Notes: generated from the sequence alone by a model not told the origin. A stretch of DNA of 49,030 bases from Chloroflexota bacterium (GCA_013388755.1 JACAEQ010000092.1:1-49030); one strand, 5' to 3'; shown: positions 7,636-17,098, counted from the stretch's first letter. Program-made: numbers and translations.

Positions 7636-8342
7636 TGCAAAAACCTTTCGGGTCTGCCAGAAACAGCTGGCGCAACCGGGTGCAATCCGACAGGCGATGT
7701 CTCCCCTTTCGCAGCAACAGGTATGGGGGACCCGGAAGACGTGACGCCGCAAAACTCAGTCATCGTCGCGCTACCCTGCTGGCTGATACCCTCGCGTCGC
7801 ACGACGCGCCATACTGTCAGCACCAGGATGCGGAGATCGAGCCAGAACGATTGGTGATCGACATACCAGACATCAAGCGCGAACTTCTCATCCCAGCTAA
7901 TGGCATTGCGTCCATTGACCTGGGCCCAGCCGGTAATGCCGGGGCGAACGTCATGGCGACGCATCTGTTCGGGCGTATAGCGGTCGAGATATTCCATCAA
8001 CAATGGGCGTGGCCCGACCAGGCTCATCTCGCCGCGCAGCACATTGATCAGCTCCGGCAACTCGTCGAGACTGCTGCTGCGCAGAAAACGCCCGAACGGC
8101 GTCAACCGCTGGTCATCCGGCAACAGCCCGCCCGCCTCGTCGCGCGCATCCGTCATGGTGCGGAACTTCAGCATCGTAAATGGCCTGCCGTACAACCCGG
8201 GACGCTGCTGGCGGAAGAATACGGGCGCGCCGAGACGCAACCGCACCAGCGCCGCGACGAGCAGCAGCAGCGGCACAAGGATAAACAACGCGACACCGCC
8301 AGCCAGAAGATCGAAGAGACGTTTGAGATGATCGTGATACAT
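7632..8342 (-). CDS. PglC-like initiating phosphosugar transferase
   Basis: A 236-residue monotopic bacterial sugar transferase. The family moves a phosphosugar from its UDP carrier to undecaprenyl phosphate at the inner membrane, the first step of glycan assembly. A re-entrant hydrophobic helix (about 12-32) is followed by MLKFRTMTDARDE, the catalytic Asp-Glu in SSSLDELPELINVLRGEMSLVGPRP, and RPGITGWAQVNGRNAISWDEKFALDVWYVDH. It is the small PglC form without the extra N-terminal helices of WbaP-type enzymes. The last 30 or so residues after TEFCG are an unconserved tail. The stop overlaps the PglD-like start by GTGA, which supports bacillosamine phosphate as substrate. Confidence 0.9.
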   Translation of the reverse strand: MYHDHLKRLFDLLAGGVALFILVPLLLLVAALVRLRLGAPVFFRQQRPGLYGRPFTMLKFRTMTDARDEAGGLLPDDQRLTPFGRFLRSSSLDELPELINVLRGEMSLVGPRPLLMEYLDRYTPEQMRRHDVRPGITGWAQVNGRNAISWDEKFALDVWYVDHQSFWLDLRILVLTVWRVVRREGISQQGSATMTEFCGVTSSGSPIPVAAKGETSPVGLHPVAPAVSGRPERFLQ

Positions 8343-8350
8343 AGGACATC

Positions 8351-9508
8351 TCAGGCCGACAATATTGTTTGATAGATATCGGCAATCTGGGCAGCCGTGA
8401 CGCGAACGTCGAATAGTTCGCGCACACGTCTGCTGCCGTGTTCCGCCATTACCCGGGCCCGAACCGGATCGTGTATTGCGGCGGTAATTGCCGCCGCCAG
8501 GCGCGGTGGATCACGCGGCGGCACCAGCCACCCGCTTACCCCGTCTACGACGACATCCGGAAAGCCGCCCACATTTGTCGCGACGGTCGGAACGCCCAGT
8601 AACAATGACTCTGCCGCACCGCCTACATTTTCGGAATGTGATGGATGCGCGACGACGTCGAGATCGGGATAGAGATCAGGCACATCATTTCGCGTACCAA
8701 GAAACACGGCGCGCTCGCCAAGGCGCTCATGCCCATATGCGCGGACGCGCCGCTCGTAGTCGTGTGCGCCATTCCAGGCTCCCCCGACAAATACCGCCTG
8801 CAGATCCAGCCCGGAATCGATGACAATCCGGAGTGCATCAATCAGATCTTCATGTCCCTTCAGGCCGCGCTTCTGACCGAGAACCCATTTCGGCCCATAC
8901 ATATAGGCCACCATGCCCACAATCGGCCGCCCAGGTACAATACCAGGTTCGGTGCGTAACTTTCCGCCTCTGCCTCGTACAAAATCTTCAACATCGGTAC
9001 CATAATATGAGAGGAACACATGCTTTCGCGCAACGCCCATCGCCTGGTAGGCAGCGCACGTCCAGCGGCACGAACCGATCCAATAATCGGCTGGTCCTGC
9101 AACTGCAAGTTCGGCACGCCGAAAGAAGGGGCTTTCGAGGTGCAGTGGTCCGGGCACCTGGAAGATACGCGGGATTCGCCCGGCACGACCGAGTGCCAGG
9201 CGCATCGTCAGCGTTGTGCCGACGAAATGGCTATGAATGAGATCCGGCTGAACGGTATGCACCAGATGCCGTAATCCGGCGATGATACCAGGAGCACGCC
9301 ACGGCGTCTGTACCGGGAAATCGAATCGCGCCAGATGAACATGAACGCCAGCCGCTTTGTAGTGAGCCACCAGCGGCCCCTCAGGCAGGGCAACATGCAC
9401 CTCAACTCCCAGACGCACCAATTCACGTACCTGGCGCAATGCCCATGTCGCGCCAACCGAGGTCTTCAGCAAATGCAGTACGCGTATCGGACGGCCTGAC
9501 ACGCTCAT
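8351..9508 (-). CDS. Glycosyltransferase family 4 (GT-B)
   Basis: A 385-residue GT-B enzyme of the glycosyltransferase 4 type, acting at the cytoplasmic face on the lipid-linked glycan. The N-terminal acceptor domain opens IRVLHLLKTSVGATWALRQVREL. The C-terminal donor domain carries the family signature in HPSHSENVGGAAESLLLGVPTVATNVGGFPDVV, with the two acidic residues of the EX7E-type motif and the GGxPE/D loop. The ATG at 9508 has GGAGGG 5 bases upstream and overlaps the previous stop by ATGA. Sugar donor and linkage cannot be read from the sequence. Confidence 0.88.
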   Translation of the reverse strand: MSVSGRPIRVLHLLKTSVGATWALRQVRELVRLGVEVHVALPEGPLVAHYKAAGVHVHLARFDFPVQTPWRAPGIIAGLRHLVHTVQPDLIHSHFVGTTLTMRLALGRAGRIPRIFQVPGPLHLESPFFRRAELAVAGPADYWIGSCRWTCAAYQAMGVARKHVFLSYYGTDVEDFVRGRGGKLRTEPGIVPGRPIVGMVAYMYGPKWVLGQKRGLKGHEDLIDALRIVIDSGLDLQAVFVGGAWNGAHDYERRVRAYGHERLGERAVFLGTRNDVPDLYPDLDVVAHPSHSENVGGAAESLLLGVPTVATNVGGFPDVVVDGVSGWLVPPRDPPRLAAAITAAIHDPVRARVMAEHGSRRVRELFDVRVTAAQIADIYQTILSA

Positions 9509-10749
9509 GACGCCCTCCGTTCATGGGTGGACGCCATACCGGATGGATGCGCGATGCCTGACACTGTCTGCAACGCGAACCAGCGTTCCGTCTGGTCACG
9601 CAGAGTACGATAAAACGCCAGTCGCCGTTCATGCAGGAGATCATCGGCATAATCACGCGCAGTGGCAAGATTGCGCACCGACATCGCCGCCATACGGTCC
9701 GGGTCATTCGCCACGGCCTGGATAGCAGAGGCAAGCACCGCGGCATCACCGGGCGGTACCAGATCTTCAGGTGGAAGTAATTCCGGTATTCCGCCGGCTG
9801 TCGAGCCGATACATGGCAGACCACGCGCCATTGCTTCGATCATGGCACGTGGCAAACCCTCGGTTCGCGACGGTAGAACGAACAGATCCGCTGCATCGAG
9901 CCGGGAACGAACCGCCGCGCCCGCCGGCAGCATGCCATGCCACGCCACCCGGTGGGCGATTCCCAGGCGCTCAGCCTGCTGCTCAAGCACTGCCCGATAC
10001 TTGCCGTCGCCCACCATATCAAGGTGGAGATCGAGTCCTCTGCCGACACACATTGCCATGGCGTCGAGCAAGACATCAGGGGCTTTGTAGAGTTGATCCA
10101 GCGTGCCCACGTGGATGAGGCGCAACGGTGTGGCCATGTCTCTCACACGCGGAGTCGCTGTGAACGCGTCAAGCGGTAGTTCTACATCGGAATATGACGT
10201 TTTGAATCCATCCATACGTGGCGGGTAGCGCCGTTGAAGCGCCATACTGGTTACGTACGATGCAGCGCAGGCGCCGGCGCACTGGTGGCGCAGCAGGTGT
10301 GCAAACCAGTGGCGAAACAACGGTCGTAACGGGTGCCTGACCGCGCCGGGCGCAAACACATCCCAGGGGTCGCCGACGACCTCGACGCCGTACGGTCGCT
10401 TGCCGGCGACATTCAGGAGACAGGCGGCAATCTGCGACGGTATACGCAGGACAAGCGCATTGCCAGGACGTAGTGCGGCGGCCAGGACGCGCCGGAGTTC
10501 GCCTGCGTGCAACACGTATTCTGCCGGCCCGACATAGTAGGGCAACGCCACCACTGCCAGCGCTGGCCCATCCACCCGAGCATACTCAGGCGGTGTCATT
10601 GTGACATCACGCACCCGTGCCAGCACGCTCACACGCTCGAAAACCTCGAGATAGCGCGTCCAGAAACGATACGCAAATGCCGCCGGCGTCCAGATTGCAC
10701 CATCTGGCGTGCGCAGAAAGCGTTGCTCGAGAGAAACGGCAAGCTCCAT
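9505..10749 (-). CDS. Glycosyltransferase family 4 (GT-B)
   Basis: About 414 residues. The ATG at 10749 is favoured over the longer frame to 10785, because it starts 1 base past the polymerase stop with an AGGT just upstream, while the longer version would overlap the polymerase. The donor-site signature is clear: LFVLPSRTEGLPRAMIEAMARGLPCIGSTAGGIPELL, with EX7E and GGIPE. The N-terminal domain is less conserved, as usual for acceptor binding. It is coupled by ATGA to the next glycosyltransferase. It probably adds one sugar of the repeat unit; specificity is unknown. Confidence 0.87.
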   Translation of the reverse strand: MELAVSLEQRFLRTPDGAIWTPAAFAYRFWTRYLEVFERVSVLARVRDVTMTPPEYARVDGPALAVVALPYYVGPAEYVLHAGELRRVLAAALRPGNALVLRIPSQIAACLLNVAGKRPYGVEVVGDPWDVFAPGAVRHPLRPLFRHWFAHLLRHQCAGACAASYVTSMALQRRYPPRMDGFKTSYSDVELPLDAFTATPRVRDMATPLRLIHVGTLDQLYKAPDVLLDAMAMCVGRGLDLHLDMVGDGKYRAVLEQQAERLGIAHRVAWHGMLPAGAAVRSRLDAADLFVLPSRTEGLPRAMIEAMARGLPCIGSTAGGIPELLPPEDLVPPGDAAVLASAIQAVANDPDRMAAMSVRNLATARDYADDLLHERRLAFYRTLRDQTERWFALQTVSGIAHPSGMASTHERRAS

Positions 10750-10750
10750 A

Positions 10751-12160
10751 CTACCTGGCCTTTCGCAACAACCATGCGCCGACAAGGATCATCATTATCA
10801 CCAGTGCACCCGTCAGAACCTGGAACGGGACCGGTGTAAACGAGTTTCGAATCTGCAGTAGTAATGGCACGAATACCACGCCGACCACAGCCTGCGCTTC
10901 CGGTGTTGCGGGTACGTGATCGAGCCAGCCAACGGTCAGCCCCACAAGAAACATGGCCAGCACAACAACGATTGCACCACCATTGCGATACGCCTCGGCC
11001 ACTGGCGAGAAACCGATAAAGCCGATGCGGTACTGAACCAGGATGTTTGAGAGTCGCTCGTCGTAACTTGCATCCACCCGCTGTGAGGCCAGATCTGGGA
11101 TCACACGGTAGAGTGCGCGCTCAAATGGCGCCCAGTAGCCGGCCCCATACAGGAACACATCGCCCGACTCGTGCCAGCGAACAACTTCTGCGACCGGGCG
11201 GAGTGATCCGCCCATTTCGACCAGCGCATCGACCGGGGTCACCCGAATTTCGTCAGGGTCGAACCCGCGCAGGCCCGCCTGGCGTACTTCACGTACAAAC
11301 GCAATAACGAACAAGAGGGTAATGACCAGGATGACAAGCGTGCGTCCTGAGAGCGGGATGCGGCGGCGCGCCTCAATCACCAGCGCCGCAGCGGTTGGAA
11401 ACAATACCTCACCGCGCAGTCCCAGCGGCAGAGCAAAAAGCGTCCACACAACGAACAACCCGATGCCGAGTCGACGCCATGCGCCGGGCGGCGATGCCGC
11501 CAGCAACGTCATACCGAGTCCAATCCCGTAATACACAAGCGAGAGTGGCGCATCCGCCGTCGCCGCCAGAAACGCTACATATGAGCCAAACAACAAGTCG
11601 GCACCGCGCGACCCGATGGCATAGAAGAACCAGGCGGTGATACAGCCTGCGATGAGGAATAACCCGACCATAAGCAACAGCCGCGATATCTCCGGATCGT
11701 TGCTGGAAACTGAAGCCTCGGCGGGGGACGTATCGGGTACCACCACAATACCCAGGAAACAGGCGACAAGGCCCATGAGTGAAAGCACCAGCGCCTCACG
11801 CGCAGCCGGTGCATATAACCACTGCGACAGGGCCTGCTCCATGTCGAATGAATAGGACAGGCCGAGGCCAACTGCTGGCGCAACGCCGAAGTGAAAGACG
11901 CTATAGACCGCCAGATACACCGATGAAGCCGACCAGACGCCGCGTAGTGACGTGCGAAACACTGCGGCGAGCGCCACAGCGACTCCTGCCAGTGTTACAA
12001 GACAGAGCAGCGGCAGATCGAGATCGCGGAGGAAGCCGGTAGAAAGCCAGAGGACAACGAGAACGACGCCGGCAATAGCCGCGGACAATAAGTGTGTCGG
12101 ACGGGTGGCACGTGCTGTGACCGGCGCGACAAGTTGAGGCGGTTCGACGGTCTTCAGCAT
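10751..12160 (-). CDS. Wzy-like O-antigen/EPS polymerase (multi-pass membrane)
   Basis: A 469-residue polytopic membrane protein with about 11-12 predicted hydrophobic helices spread from residue 26 to the end and a large extracytoplasmic loop around residues 300-360 (REVRQAGLRGFDPDEIRVTP through YWAPFERALYRVIP). This layout is typical of Wzy-like repeat-unit polymerases, which have little sequence conservation. The ATG at 12160 has GGAG 7 bases upstream and overlaps the preceding glycosyltransferase end by a few bases. Position between glycosyltransferases and near a Wzx-like flippase and a Wzz-kinase supports the role. An O-antigen ligase is the main alternative. Confidence 0.75.
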   Translation of the reverse strand: MLKTVEPPQLVAPVTARATRPTHLLSAAIAGVVLVVLWLSTGFLRDLDLPLLCLVTLAGVAVALAAVFRTSLRGVWSASSVYLAVYSVFHFGVAPAVGLGLSYSFDMEQALSQWLYAPAAREALVLSLMGLVACFLGIVVVPDTSPAEASVSSNDPEISRLLLMVGLFLIAGCITAWFFYAIGSRGADLLFGSYVAFLAATADAPLSLVYYGIGLGMTLLAASPPGAWRRLGIGLFVVWTLFALPLGLRGEVLFPTAAALVIEARRRIPLSGRTLVILVITLLFVIAFVREVRQAGLRGFDPDEIRVTPVDALVEMGGSLRPVAEVVRWHESGDVFLYGAGYWAPFERALYRVIPDLASQRVDASYDERLSNILVQYRIGFIGFSPVAEAYRNGGAIVVVLAMFLVGLTVGWLDHVPATPEAQAVVGVVFVPLLLQIRNSFTPVPFQVLTGALVIMMILVGAWLLRKAR

Positions 12161-13278
12161 GGCCGCACTCCGCTCCAGATTTCACGATGGGCGTCAATAC
12201 ATCGGTCGAGCGTAAATATGCTTGCAGCAAACTGCCTCATGCGCTGTTCACGTATGGCCTGGTCGCGCCCCTTGCGCGCCAGTGTGGCCGCGGTATTCGC
12301 CCAGGCAACATTTGAGGCACCAAGATCGAGCGCCGTCAGCGCCGGTAGAAATGCTTCAATCTCGCATATCACCGGGATAGCGCTTGCCAGCACCGGCGTG
12401 CCGGCGGCGCAGGCTTCCAGTACAGCACCCGGCAACCCTTCCCAGAGTGACGGGAAGATCATAGTATCCGCCGCTTTCAGCAACCGTGGTATGTCGTGCC
12501 GTTCGCCGGCAAAGACGATCCGTCCAGCAAGCTTCAACTCGTCAACGCGACGACGCACTGCCGCTTCAATCGTGTTGCCGCCACGTCCGGCCAGTAATAA
12601 CCGCGCACCGGGATCATGTGCGGCAATCGCCGCAAAGACCTCGACCAGGCGATCATGGTTTTTCGGCGTATCGAATCGCCCGACATGGATGTAGAGCGTG
12701 CATTCAGCCGGAAGACCAAACTCGCTGCATACCCCTGCCCGATCCGGTGACCCTTCAAAGCGAACTGGATCCAATCCGTTATAGATGACACGACAGCGTG
12801 GATCGCAACGCCAGTTCCGGCCCCAGGCCGCGACCATGGCACTCTCGCTTACTGCCGGGATGGACGTCGCATAGCGGTCGATCCAGCGGCGCAACACCCA
12901 GCGTTGTACACGACGACTCACCCCGCTGCCACGACCATCCGATGAGCTACGAAAATGTGCGATACGTACCGGCACGCCACACGCTGCTGCCAGGCGCAAT
13001 AACGCACCCGACGCATAATGAACATGAGCATGGACGGCATCGTAGCGCTTCTTGCGCAGCAGGGCGCAGAACTGCAGGGGGAAACGCGGCCCGAGCCGGA
13101 GATAATGGACCTCGCCACCCATCGCGCGAATATCGCCGTCAAGATCGCCTGGCAGACCTGAGAGCACGCAGAAATCCAGGCGAAACTCGTGCGCTTCCAG
13201 CGCGCGCATGACCTCAAGCGTTCGCAGCTCGGCGCCGCCACGCTGCATGCGGCCAAAGATGTGTAGAATGGCAGGCAT
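12154..13278 (-). CDS. Glycosyltransferase family 4 (GT-B)
   Basis: About 374 residues. The ATG at 13278 follows AAGGGG closely and gives MPAILHIFGRMQRGGAELRTLEVM, the usual N-terminal GGAE(L/R) motif of glycosyltransferase-4 enzymes; a GTG 15 bases upstream is less likely. The donor domain shows TLYIHVGRFDTPKNHDRLVEVF and MIFPSLWEGLPGAVLEACAAGTPVLASAIPVICE with both acidic residues of the EX7E motif. It is the first glycosyltransferase transcribed after the flippase. Confidence 0.88.
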   Translation of the reverse strand: MPAILHIFGRMQRGGAELRTLEVMRALEAHEFRLDFCVLSGLPGDLDGDIRAMGGEVHYLRLGPRFPLQFCALLRKKRYDAVHAHVHYASGALLRLAAACGVPVRIAHFRSSSDGRGSGVSRRVQRWVLRRWIDRYATSIPAVSESAMVAAWGRNWRCDPRCRVIYNGLDPVRFEGSPDRAGVCSEFGLPAECTLYIHVGRFDTPKNHDRLVEVFAAIAAHDPGARLLLAGRGGNTIEAAVRRRVDELKLAGRIVFAGERHDIPRLLKAADTMIFPSLWEGLPGAVLEACAAGTPVLASAIPVICEIEAFLPALTALDLGASNVAWANTAATLARKGRDQAIREQRMRQFAASIFTLDRCIDAHREIWSGVRPC

Positions 13279-13311
13279 GCCCCTTATTACCACCCGAACT
13301 TCATTTTTTCC

Positions 13312-13461
13312 TTAACTGGTTTTGAATATATAGATGGCTTTATTGCGCCCAGGTTGAACGCCTATCGACCGTGCATAAGCCACCGGATCACAGCGCATCA
13401 TCCAGAGATAGCCTGGCTTCCGCAGTGCTTGAAAAAGGCTCAATGTTTCCTCCAACAGCAT
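13312..13461 (-). pseudogene. 49-codon fragment, possible gene remnant
   Basis: A short frame between the flippase stop and the next glycosyltransferase. It contains KPGYLWMMRCDPVAYARSIG and GVQPGRNKAIYIFKTS, which reads like the C-terminal end of a real protein, but no family is recognised. Base composition is more AT-rich than the neighbours. It could be a very small intact gene, since an ATG lies at 13461, or what is left of a gene deleted from the operon. Confidence 0.35.
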
Positions 13462-13469
13462 GGAAAAGG

Positions 13470-14759
13470 TTAGCGAGCCTTCGGCTCTACCCGACGGATA
13501 TAACCAACCGTCGCCGCATACGCCGCTGCTTCGAATAGATTCGCACCCAGTAATGCCCATGCCACGCCGACCAGACCATATGGCCCGATCAGCACCATGG
13601 AGCCACCAGCTACGATCAAGCAACTCACAATCTGCACAGGTAATTGCACCGCGAAACGGCGCATCGCATTGATTGCCGTGCCAAGAAACACATAGGCGAA
13701 CTGCAACCCGTAGGCCATCATCATCCAGACCAGGACATCAGCCCGCTCGGCATACTCAGGGCGATACAGCAATGTGAGAAGTTGGGGTCCTGCCACCAGC
13801 GTCACCGCCACACCTGCTGCGCCCAGCGCAGCCCCCATGCCGATAAGGCGCAATAACAGACCATCGAATGCCTGCCAGGCCCCTGCGGCGTAATGCTTTG
13901 CCAGCCGCGGACTTGCCGACTGGCCCAGCGCCGTCACGACAGTACCGCCAACCAGGGCTACGGCGCCGACGGCGGCGAACATACCCAGTTCACGTTCGTC
14001 GAATCGATGCTCGATAACATAACGTGGAATGTTGACCATCAACGATCCAAGCGTTATCGCCAGACCGGGCGCTATGCCACGCAGCGCAAGCCGGCCAAGC
14101 CGGTGCCAGTCCCAGATTGGTGTCAGTGCCGACCATCTGCCACCCAGCAGAACCACGCTGCGCGCGTCATATGCAAACGTTATAGACGCCGATGCAAAAG
14201 CCATCCCTGCCATTGACCAGACGGTGCTTTGCGTAACCATGAGGCATACGGTGAAGACCAACAACTGCAAGCCACCTTGCAGAATCTGGGAAATGGCAAT
14301 CCGATCCATTCGCTCACGCTGTTGCAGCAACCCGTAAATGATGTCACTCAGGTTGTCAAAGGCTCTGGTCAGGCCAATCAGCGCTATGACCACAATCAGT
14401 TCAGTACGATAGTCGCCGATGACGGCAAGCGTTCCAATGGCCGCCAGCGCCGCCAGGGTCGTCACCAGGCGCAACGCAAAGTAGTGGCCGAATACATAGT
14501 CATGACGGACATCAGTCGCTTGAAGCGCACGAAGCTTCATGCTGGCAAACAGCATCACCGGCGCGGTAATCGCCAGTCCCAGCGCATACTGCCCAACGGC
14601 TTCGGGTGATGCGAGTTTGGCCAGCAGTACCAGCACGCCCCATTGCGCCGCGGCATACACAATATTGCCCGCCAGGGTCCACGCGAAGTTCGCTCGCAAC
14701 GATAGCGCGTGTAGCGCGGCAGGCTGGTGCTCCGTCAGTGGCCTGGCAGGGTTGCTCAC
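13470..14759 (-). CDS. Wzx-like lipid-linked oligosaccharide flippase
   Basis: A 429-residue integral membrane protein of the polysaccharide-biosynthesis (MATE/MVF) superfamily, with about 12 hydrophobic segments. It begins after a soluble leader with NFAWTLAGNIVYAAAQWGVLVLLAKLASPEAVGQYALGLAI, the usual first two helices of Wzx proteins. Such proteins move the undecaprenyl-linked repeat unit across the membrane for Wzy polymerisation. The GTG start at 14759 has GAGG 6 bases upstream and lies 12 bases after the BY-kinase stop. The family call is firm; the substrate is inferred from the locus. Confidence 0.85.
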   Translation of the reverse strand: MSNPARPLTEHQPAALHALSLRANFAWTLAGNIVYAAAQWGVLVLLAKLASPEAVGQYALGLAITAPVMLFASMKLRALQATDVRHDYVFGHYFALRLVTTLAALAAIGTLAVIGDYRTELIVVIALIGLTRAFDNLSDIIYGLLQQRERMDRIAISQILQGGLQLLVFTVCLMVTQSTVWSMAGMAFASASITFAYDARSVVLLGGRWSALTPIWDWHRLGRLALRGIAPGLAITLGSLMVNIPRYVIEHRFDERELGMFAAVGAVALVGGTVVTALGQSASPRLAKHYAAGAWQAFDGLLLRLIGMGAALGAAGVAVTLVAGPQLLTLLYRPEYAERADVLVWMMMAYGLQFAYVFLGTAINAMRRFAVQLPVQIVSCLIVAGGSMVLIGPYGLVGVAWALLGANLFEAAAYAATVGYIRRVEPKAR

Positions 14760-14771
14760 GGCGTCCTCGAT

Positions 14772-16523
14772 CTACTTCGAATGCACCCCATTCCGCCGTT
14801 CATCCATCCCTGTCGCCACTGTCGCCTCAATGACCACGGCGTCCGTAGGCCGCGCCACGGCATAGCCGCCGCTGATTGGTTCGGTGGTGTCGACCGCGCC
14901 GGGCGCATGGCTCCGCCGGCGATGCCTCCGGCCAAACAGCTTGCCCAGCGGCCCACGCTTGCTCCGGCGTTTCTCGCCGCCGTAGTAGTAGTAGTAATGG
15001 TCGTACCCGCCCTGCTCTTTCGTTACCCGGTTCAATACCACCCCCTGCGGCTCGACGCCTGCCTGCAGCAACTGGTCGCACGCCCGGCGCAACTGGCTGG
15101 TACGCGTCGCGCCCGCCAGAACCACCAGCAATGTCGCGTCACATACATGCGCCAGCGGCGTGGCGTCGGCGACGGCCAGTAACGGCGGGCTGTCAAACAC
15201 GACCACGTCGGCCATGCTCTTTAACTCGGTGATTAACCCCGCCATCTTTGCCGAACTGACCATGACCGCCGGATCGGATGGTACCGGCCCACTCGGCAGC
15301 AACAACAGATTCTCCATACTGGTGGGGATCATGTGGTTGTAGAGGCTATCGGAAGGATCGCGCACCAGCGCCGTCGTCACGCCGCGCAGGTTCGCATGGC
15401 GGAAGAAGCGGTGCAACGATGGACGGCGCAGGTCGGTGTCGACCAGAATGACCCGTTTACCGGAGCGGGCTATCGCCAGCGCCAGGTTTGCCGCGGTGGT
15501 GCTCTTCCCTTCACCCGGCCCACTGCTTGTTACAAGCAATGTATGCAGCGGCTTCTCAAACCGCGCGATCTCCAGCTTCACCCGCAACATCTGGTATGCT
15601 TCGGACACCAGTGAGAAGGGGTCTTTCAGCATCACCAGCTTTTCCGAAGGTTCGACGCCGTCGATCCGCCCGATTGCCGCCAGTGTGCCGACATGAGTCG
15701 CCGCCGCGACATCGTCGCTCGAACTGACCCGGTCGCTGAGGTATTCAATCAAGAGCGCCAGCCCGATCGCCAGCAACAGGCCGGCAATCGCCGCAAGTGC
15801 CGTGTTCAGGGCAATCCGCGGCCGTACCGGCTGTTCGGCCGGCGTGGCCGACTCGACCACGTTAACGCTGTTGGTCATTTGCGCTTCGGCCAGGCGTACT
15901 TCTTCCAGGCTGCGCAGCACGGTCGCATAACTGCTGCGATACTCCACCAGCGCCGCCTCCAGGCGCGCCCGCCGCGCCGGGTCGTCAATGCCGCGCAACG
16001 CGTCCAGCCCGGCCTGGGTTGCGTCAATGTCGGTCTGGAGCTTGGCGATTTCTTCTTCCAGACTGCGTTTCGATTCGGCGAACCGTTCCGATTGCAGCTC
16101 GCGATTCTGCTCGGCGAATACCGCGACGATCCGGTTGGCGATGTCGGCGGCCCGCTGCGGGTCGGTGTCTTCGACACTGACGACGATCAGTTGCGTATCA
16201 CGAACCGGAGCGACCCGGATGCGGTCCTGCAGCCGATCGGGTGTCTCTACCAGTTGTAGCGCGCTGATGACCTCGGCGAGCACGGGTCGCTTCAGCATCA
16301 ACTGGGCATAGGTGCGCGCCAGGCGCTCGCTGCTCAGGATCGAGTTGTAGTCGGTTGTCATGCTGCCGGTCGAGGCCTGGTTGATCAGCAGGGTGGTCGA
16401 CGCCGCGTAAATCGGGGTCATCTGGCGGCTGACGAGGTAGGCCGCACCGCCGGCCAGCAGCGTGATCAGAAGGATCAACCAGACCCAGCGCCACAGCAGG
16501 GTGATATAGCGTTGCAACGGCAT
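14772..16523 (-). CDS. Wzz chain-length determinant fused to BY-type tyrosine kinase
   Basis: A 583-residue polysaccharide co-polymerase/tyrosine autokinase controlling chain length and export. Two transmembrane helices (about 13-31 and 238-260) bracket a Wzz extracytoplasmic domain with a coiled-coil (about 140-215). The cytoplasmic kinase has Walker A GPGEGKST (335-342), Walker A' VDTDLRRP (361-368) and Walker B VVFDSPP (441-447). A tyrosine cluster YDHYYYYY (507-514) follows. It is then extended by a basic stretch and about 45 more residues, so the cluster is not at the extreme C-terminus as in many homologues. It is the first gene of the leftward operon. Its ATG has only a weak Shine-Dalgarno. 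Confidence 0.9.
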   Translation of the reverse strand: MPLQRYITLLWRWVWLILLITLLAGGAAYLVSRQMTPIYAASTTLLINQASTGSMTTDYNSILSSERLARTYAQLMLKRPVLAEVISALQLVETPDRLQDRIRVAPVRDTQLIVVSVEDTDPQRAADIANRIVAVFAEQNRELQSERFAESKRSLEEEIAKLQTDIDATQAGLDALRGIDDPARRARLEAALVEYRSSYATVLRSLEEVRLAEAQMTNSVNVVESATPAEQPVRPRIALNTALAAIAGLLLAIGLALLIEYLSDRVSSSDDVAAATHVGTLAAIGRIDGVEPSEKLVMLKDPFSLVSEAYQMLRVKLEIARFEKPLHTLLVTSSGPGEGKSTTAANLALAIARSGKRVILVDTDLRRPSLHRFFRHANLRGVTTALVRDPSDSLYNHMIPTSMENLLLLPSGPVPSDPAVMVSSAKMAGLITELKSMADVVVFDSPPLLAVADATPLAHVCDATLLVVLAGATRTSQLRRACDQLLQAGVEPQGVVLNRVTKEQGGYDHYYYYYGGEKRRSKRGPLGKLFGRRHRRRSHAPGAVDTTEPISGGYAVARPTDAVVIEATVATGMDERRNGVHSK

Positions 16524-16738
16524 GTGATACTCGTTTCTTGTCGTACGTCAGGCGGATTCGCTCCGCTCGCACTGACTGTAGCATTCGTCGCGCCTCGCAG
16601 CGTCTGCCCGGTGGGCAATTGCTTCTATGCCATGTGGCGTATCTTCATGCGTAATATGGTTGATACTCGTTACGGCCGGCATCCTGGTTCTCGGCGGAGC
16701 GGCGTGTTCGGCTTCAGTCATACGCGCTCGCCGTCGCC

Positions 16739-16800
16739 CTGAAGGGCTCGGCTCGCAGGCGCGCAGGCCGGCTTCGCCTGTGGGTAGCCGAGGGCTTCAG
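16739..16800. repeat. Long imperfect inverted repeat
   Basis: Arms CTGAAGGGCTCGGCT (16739-16753) and AGCCGAGGGCTTCAG (16786-16800) pair with two mismatches. A smaller inner inverted repeat (CAGGC / GCCTG) lies between them. It resembles a dispersed intergenic palindrome rather than a gene-specific site. Confidence 0.5.
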
Positions 16801-16953
16801 CCCGACGGCGTGTGCGTTCGGTATGCTGGATGTAACCCTTAAAGATCATCAACCCGACGGCGTGTGATCGGCAACGGACCAAATTCATATGATGACAGGC
16901 ACATCGATCTATGCACGATGGGGGCAACGGAGGCCTGGGGGAAGCCCGGTAAA

Positions 16954-16972
16954 GGCGAACCTTGTGTTCGCC
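16954..16972 (-). terminator. Small hairpin after the truncated response regulator
   Basis: Perfect 7-bp arms GGCGAAC / GTTCGCC with a 5-base loop. On the minus strand it is followed by TTTACC. A weak terminator for the leftward regulator gene is possible. Confidence 0.35.
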
Positions 16973-17098
16973 GTCGGCGGCGGGATGCGCTCTGGGAAGT
17001 GGAATACGTGTCGCCCCGCCGCCGGGCGCGCCGGATCATGCAGGCGAGACGCCCGCGCTCCCAGGAGAAGGGCGAACAGTTACCGAACTGGCGCCGAA

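Larger units (their letters stand above)
16524..17098. other. Non-coding spacer with palindromes upstream of the glycan operon
   Basis: 575 bases with no supported gene. It must contain the leader or promoter of the BY-kinase gene, but no clear -35/-10 pair was found. It holds a long imperfect inverted repeat (16739-16800), a small perfect hairpin (16954-16972) and GC-rich repeat-like DNA around 17030-17070 directly behind the truncated response regulator. Confidence 0.6.
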
